From IMG/VR virus record IMGVR_UViG_3300042876_000106, positions 1-39,625 of that record: a DNA stretch of 39,625 nt, one strand, 5' to 3'. Below the pieces are notes generated by a model. It saw only the letters and a list, made by a program, of their open reading frames with translations. It ran no database searches and was not told where the DNA came from. Every line of letters begins with the position of its first letter. Positions within the stretch are counted from its first letter, which is position 1. The position numbers were made by a program, and so were the translations under genes. Below are positions 37,267 through 39,625 of the stretch, piece by piece. This DNA is from a virus.

Positions 37267-37836
37267 TCAATACTTTACGAGGGATTTAAATGAGATTACC
37301 CATACCCAGGGGTTTAAATCAAGAGATTCTTTCCCGTTTATCTTTGACCATAAAGAAAAATAATTACTAATCAAATAAGGATAATCTCCCTGTATTCCCT
37401 CTATTACGCAATCACTTTCCGATATATCCTGTAATCTCTCAACCCTGATATTGGTTATCTCAAGCCTTATCCGACAGGCTCCTTTCGGCATAAAAATTGA
37501 AGGTTTCCACTTGGCCGTTAATAGACCAGACCCCTTGTCTGCTTTATAAACAAACTCTAATTTACGTGCCGTTGTTCCGTCCGGGAATGATACCTTATTC
37601 CATGTTTCCCTTACCCATAGAACATCACCTATACTGCCGTAAGGGCATTTCATATCTGATATAAACCTCTCATCAGCGTCTAAATTGCGAGGCCATTTGT
37701 TTGAACCGTCTTTATTCATAGCAATATCAAAACAGGTTGCATTTTTCGCTGGCTTTACAATCCTTCTTGTCTGTGTCTTTCTCCCGTCCATGATTGCCTG
37801 AACCATTGGAGTTGACATTAATATTGGTCTTTCCAT
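37267..37836 (-). CDS. ASCH/PUA-like protein
   Basis: This 189-residue protein begins MERPILMSTPMVQAIMDGRK then TQTRRIVKP, the hallmark of the phage ASCH-like family. The later parts GDVLWVRETWNKV and RIRLEITNIRVERLQDISES are the other typical blocks. ASCH domains have a PUA-like beta-barrel fold and may bind RNA or modified nucleotides; some ASCH proteins act on nucleosides. It lies between a coiled helical gene and a small unknown. Length and block order match phage members. Confidence 0.78.
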   Translation of the reverse strand: MERPILMSTPMVQAIMDGRKTQTRRIVKPAKNATCFDIAMNKDGSNKWPRNLDADERFISDMKCPYGSIGDVLWVRETWNKVSFPDGTTARKLEFVYKADKGSGLLTAKWKPSIFMPKGACRIRLEITNIRVERLQDISESDCVIEGIQGDYPYLISNYFSLWSKINGKESLDLNPWVWVISFKSLVKY

Positions 37837-37837
37837 C

Positions 37838-38179
37838 TTATTTATTTTTTAATGTTTGTAACTCCTGCTCAAGAACTGCAATAGCACGTTTTTTAAATTC
37901 TTTTGCACGTATAATTTCATTATATTGAGGAGCCTCGCAAAGATTAATTAGTTCATCTTTTGCTTTATCAATTTCCTCCATCTTGGCTATAATGGCTTCA
38001 TTATTTGCCTGGGCTTCGGAGGCGTATTCAGAGGAATCAATATAATTCAATGCTCTTCCGAGTGCGTTTAATTGATTACTTATTTCCAACGCCTCACCTA
38101 ATTCCATCCCTGATTTTACTTTGCTATCAAGATAATCGCAAACATCTTCAATTATCTTTCTTAATTCTGCTGTTTTCAT
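37838..38179 (-). CDS. Helical protein, unknown
   Basis: This 113-residue, almost wholly helical protein is rich in Glu, Lys and Ala (MKTAELRKIIEDVCDYLDSK, then KAKDELINLCEAPQYNEIIR). No catalytic motif is visible. Its start overlaps the stop of the DnaA domain IV-like gene (ATGA at 38176-38179), and its stop is 1 base from the ASCH-like gene. It could be a coiled-coil partner of the DnaA-like protein. No family was recognised. Confidence 0.58.
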   Translation of the reverse strand: MKTAELRKIIEDVCDYLDSKVKSGMELGEALEISNQLNALGRALNYIDSSEYASEAQANNEAIIAKMEEIDKAKDELINLCEAPQYNEIIRAKEFKKRAIAVLEQELQTLKNK

Positions 38180-38568
38180 ACTATTACCGGACTTTGATAT
38201 TTTAATGTTTCTTCTGTTGCATCAACGGACTGGCAGTAGAAGTCGCTGTTGTCCTTAATCGGTTTTTCTCCTTTGGGTATCCGTTCTTCCAGTGCAATCC
38301 TTATCTCCTCAAACTCCATGCGCCGGAACTTGTTAGTTTCAATCTCATTATTAACAACTCTTATCGCATACATCACCGTTGCGTGTTCCAGGTTGCCGTA
38401 ATACTCACCAATGGCTTTATAGCTTCCCTGTTTGTGCATCCGGGCAAAGTAGCAACATAGATACCTCGCCCATACCCATTCAGCTTTCTGCCTACCAGAG
38501 TTAATAACATCGTTATAATCCAAATGAAGGATTGAGCAGACCTTTGCAAGAATGATGAACTTTATCAT
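38176..38568 (-). CDS. Stand-alone DnaA domain IV-like DNA-binding protein
   Basis: This 130-residue protein matches the plan of the C-terminal DNA-binding domain of DnaA: VCSILHLDYNDVINSGRQKA (the dl.s.rR segment), ARYLCCYFARMHKQGSYKAI, then IGEYYGNLEHATVMYAIRVV, where NLEHATV (residues 59-65) corresponds to the GRDHTTV signature of domain IV. The AAA+ domain is missing. It could bind DnaA boxes and compete with or help host DnaA at an origin. The tail (130 residues total) is polar. It overlaps the next gene by 4 bases. Confidence 0.7.
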   Translation of the reverse strand: MIKFIILAKVCSILHLDYNDVINSGRQKAEWVWARYLCCYFARMHKQGSYKAIGEYYGNLEHATVMYAIRVVNNEIETNKFRRMEFEEIRIALEERIPKGEKPIKDNSDFYCQSVDATEETLKYQSPVIV

Positions 38569-38801
38569 AACCCCTGAGATTTAAGGTAAAGGAATCCACT
38601 GATAGAAACCAAAAGGATGAACCCCAGAAGTGCAACCATGCCAATACACTTGAGGTATCGGTCACGCTCCTTGAGCTTCTTGCGAGCATCAAGGCTAATC
38701 CACACTTGACACCATTCACAATTATCAATGTCAGGACAGGCAATGCTCTTATCGAAAAGGCATTTGTCCTGTGGGCAGAAAAAGTCTTTAAGTTGTTTCA
38801 T
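38565..38801 (-). CDS. Cysteine-rich single-span membrane protein
   Basis: This 78-residue protein has Cys9, Cys14, Cys22, Cys28 and Cys31 in a region FFCPQDKCLFDKSIACPDID then NCEWC, a possible metal site. A hydrophobic segment follows near residues 53-74 (MVALLGFILLVSISGFLYL). The arrangement of a soluble cysteine-rich head and a tail anchor is unusual for phages but not unknown. It overlaps the start of the DnaA-like gene by 4 bases. No function is known. Confidence 0.6.
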   Translation of the reverse strand: MKQLKDFFCPQDKCLFDKSIACPDIDNCEWCQVWISLDARKKLKERDRYLKCIGMVALLGFILLVSISGFLYLKSQGL

Positions 38802-38805
38802 AATT

Positions 38806-39048
38806 TTATATTGCTAATCCGTTCATAAAACTCTGGTCAATGTCTTCATCGTTATAGTCCTTAAACTCCGCTTTCTTACGGAACTCCTTATACATTATCC
38901 TGTCTATTTTCCTATTGAGGTTTATATCCTCAAAGGTTGTCGGCATCGGATGTCTGTCAGCTTCCTTTTTACCTTTCCAGAATAACCTTATTATCCCTAT
39001 CAGAGAAATAATGGTTATTGCAATTACTATTATCAGAAAGTTGTTCAT
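38806..39048 (-). CDS. Small membrane protein directly after the pentapeptide-repeat gene
   Basis: The ATG at 39048 (MNNFLIIVIAITIISLIGII) gives 80 residues and is 1 base after the stop of the pentapeptide-repeat gene; the longer frame to 39153 lies inside that gene. The first 24 residues are a membrane anchor, the rest a polar, lysine-rich helix (NLNRKIDRIMYKEFRKKAEF). It is a single-pass protein that could locate its partner at the membrane or be involved in exclusion. It has no recognised family. Confidence 0.58.
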   Translation of the reverse strand: MNNFLIIVIAITIISLIGIIRLFWKGKKEADRHPMPTTFEDINLNRKIDRIMYKEFRKKAEFKDYNDEDIDQSFMNGLAI

Positions 39049-39049
39049 T

Positions 39050-39625
39050 TCAGTATGATTTAGCTTCTTCTTTGGTAATAAAAGCGTGAATCCCGTTTGA
39101 ACATTCGATAAGCGGTGACGGGTCGAAATTATCAGGATAGACTGTTTCGCCAACGGTATAAATAAAATCTCCGTTATGTTGTCCTTTACCTGTCTTTACT
39201 CTCTTTGCACCGTCAAAAATCATCAGCACTTTAGCGTATTCAAAGCGGCACTTCCTTGAACCAATGGCGTTAACTCTTTTGGCTTTTGCAGGGATCAGTA
39301 GTTTTGCGATTAATCCATCTTGTAGTTTTTTCCAGACTATTAGTTCACCTTCGGGGACAATGGTGTTCTGTGAAACGGCTTTTTTTAAGTTCGCACGGGA
39401 TAAGTCCGCACCGGATAAGTTCGCACGGGATAAGTCCGCACCGGATAAGTTCGCACCGTATAAGTTCGCACCGTATAAGTTCGCACCGGATAAGTTCGCA
39501 CCGTATAAGTTCGCACCGGATAAGTTCGCACCGGATAAGTTCGCACGGGATAAGTTCGCACCGGATAAGTTCGCACGGGATAAGTGCGCACCGGATAAGT
39601 TCGCAGGGGATCAGTCCTCGCCGGC
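39050..39625 (-). CDS. Pentapeptide-repeat protein, C-terminal part with DUF5758-type domain
   Basis: The frame enters from the window end with 16 repeat units (39386-39625) and continues as a 111-residue domain to TGA at 39050-39052: [20 protein letters not shown], later [38 protein letters not shown] and [18 protein letters not shown]. The pattern VPEGxLIxWKK, KxRxEYAxVLxI, YxVGexVxPDxFD and CSNGIHFFIT is that of the C-terminal DUF5758-type domain of phage pentapeptide proteins. The last units near 39581-39625 carry base differences and one in-frame TGA (39611-39613), which look like contig-end errors. The N-terminal half is at 1-432. Confidence 0.87.
39386..39625. repeat. 15-bp tandem repeat, 16 units (C-terminal side of the pentapeptide gene)
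   Basis: Thirteen units match the same variants as at 1-330. The last three units differ at unusual places: tgc at 39586, agggga at 39605, and tcagtcctcgccggc at 39611 with four mismatches. The frame is still 15 bases per unit. Mismatch density rises toward the end, as expected for a poorly covered contig tip. Confidence 0.93.

Noticed and set aside
10544-38568. Lysogeny functions (integrase, attachment site, classic repressor)
   Set aside because: No tyrosine or serine recombinase motif and no tRNA-derived attachment repeat were seen. The small DNA-binding proteins alone do not show a lysogeny module.
39385-39591. A minus-strand frame of RTYPV repeats in the right-end array
   Set aside because: It is a shifted reading of the same 15-bp units. 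The frame that gives SGANL-type pentapeptides continues into a known C-terminal domain and has an intact start at 432, so the RTYPV frame is a shadow.

Overview
The window reads as one near-complete genome of a tailed phage, probably a siphovirus, that infects a member of the Bacteroidetes. The host call rests on promoters. Three start sites match or nearly match the Bacteroidetes form TTTG, about 20 bases, TAnnTTTG (upstream of 2.16, 8.71 and 33.26 kb). Several gene families are also typical of Bacteroidetes phages. Every credible gene lies on the minus strand, so the text is read from high to low coordinates. The two ends of the window are the two halves of one gene. The N-terminal part of a pentapeptide-repeat protein lies at 1-432 and its C-terminal part at 39050-39625, and both are broken inside the same 15-bp tandem repeat. 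The molecule is therefore circular or circularly permuted, with the assembly break inside that repeat and an unknown number of repeat units at the join.

Layout in the direction of transcription. (1) 7.3 kb down to 0, then across the join to 33.4 kb: replication, recombination and accessory genes. From the start these are a possible small regulator, tiny acidic proteins, a coiled-coil protein, a Rad52/Sak-like annealing protein, an SSB-like protein ending in DLPF, a NinB-like protein, an HNH endonuclease, a small zinc protein, a radical SAM enzyme, a winged-helix protein, and a replication initiator with iteron-like repeats inside its gene. After the pentapeptide-repeat protein come small membrane proteins, a DnaA domain IV-like protein, an ASCH-like protein, a nucleotidyltransferase-like protein, a second HNH protein and several unknowns. 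The block ends at a terminator at 33.31-33.34 kb. (2) 33.26 to 25.0 kb: ParB-methyltransferase fusion, small and large terminase, portal, prohead protease, HK97-type capsid and head completion genes. (3) 24.4 to 12.2 kb: lectin-like and Asp-box adhesins, head-tail joining proteins, large tail proteins, a tail fibre, the tape measure and a probable tail tube. (4) 12.2 to 8.84 kb: membrane proteins, an M15 peptidase endolysin, a holin-like protein, a metallophosphoesterase, a spanin-like protein and a conserved basic peptide, closed by a terminator at 8.75-8.78 kb. (5) 8.6 to 7.5 kb: a deoxyribosyltransferase-like enzyme, a dATP/dGTP diphosphohydrolase-like enzyme and two tiny genes.

Regulation is the most striking part. 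A near-palindrome of about 19 bp, consensus in the coding orientation GTATRTCACWGTGATATAT, occurs four times. Each copy lies in the gap before a different transcription block (33.28, 30.23, 12.79 and 8.73 kb). In two of them it fills exactly the 20-bp spacer between the -33 and -7 promoter boxes. The replication initiator has its own promoter, a 42-codon leader frame that overlaps the initiator start as ATGA, and a terminator-like hairpin in that leader. The methyltransferase gene carries a run of nine G, a possible phase-variation switch.

No integrase, excisionase with a recognisable partner, DNA polymerase, helicase, tRNA, CRISPR array or insertion sequence was seen. The phage probably relies on the host replisome, and whether it can form a lysogen cannot be decided from this sequence.
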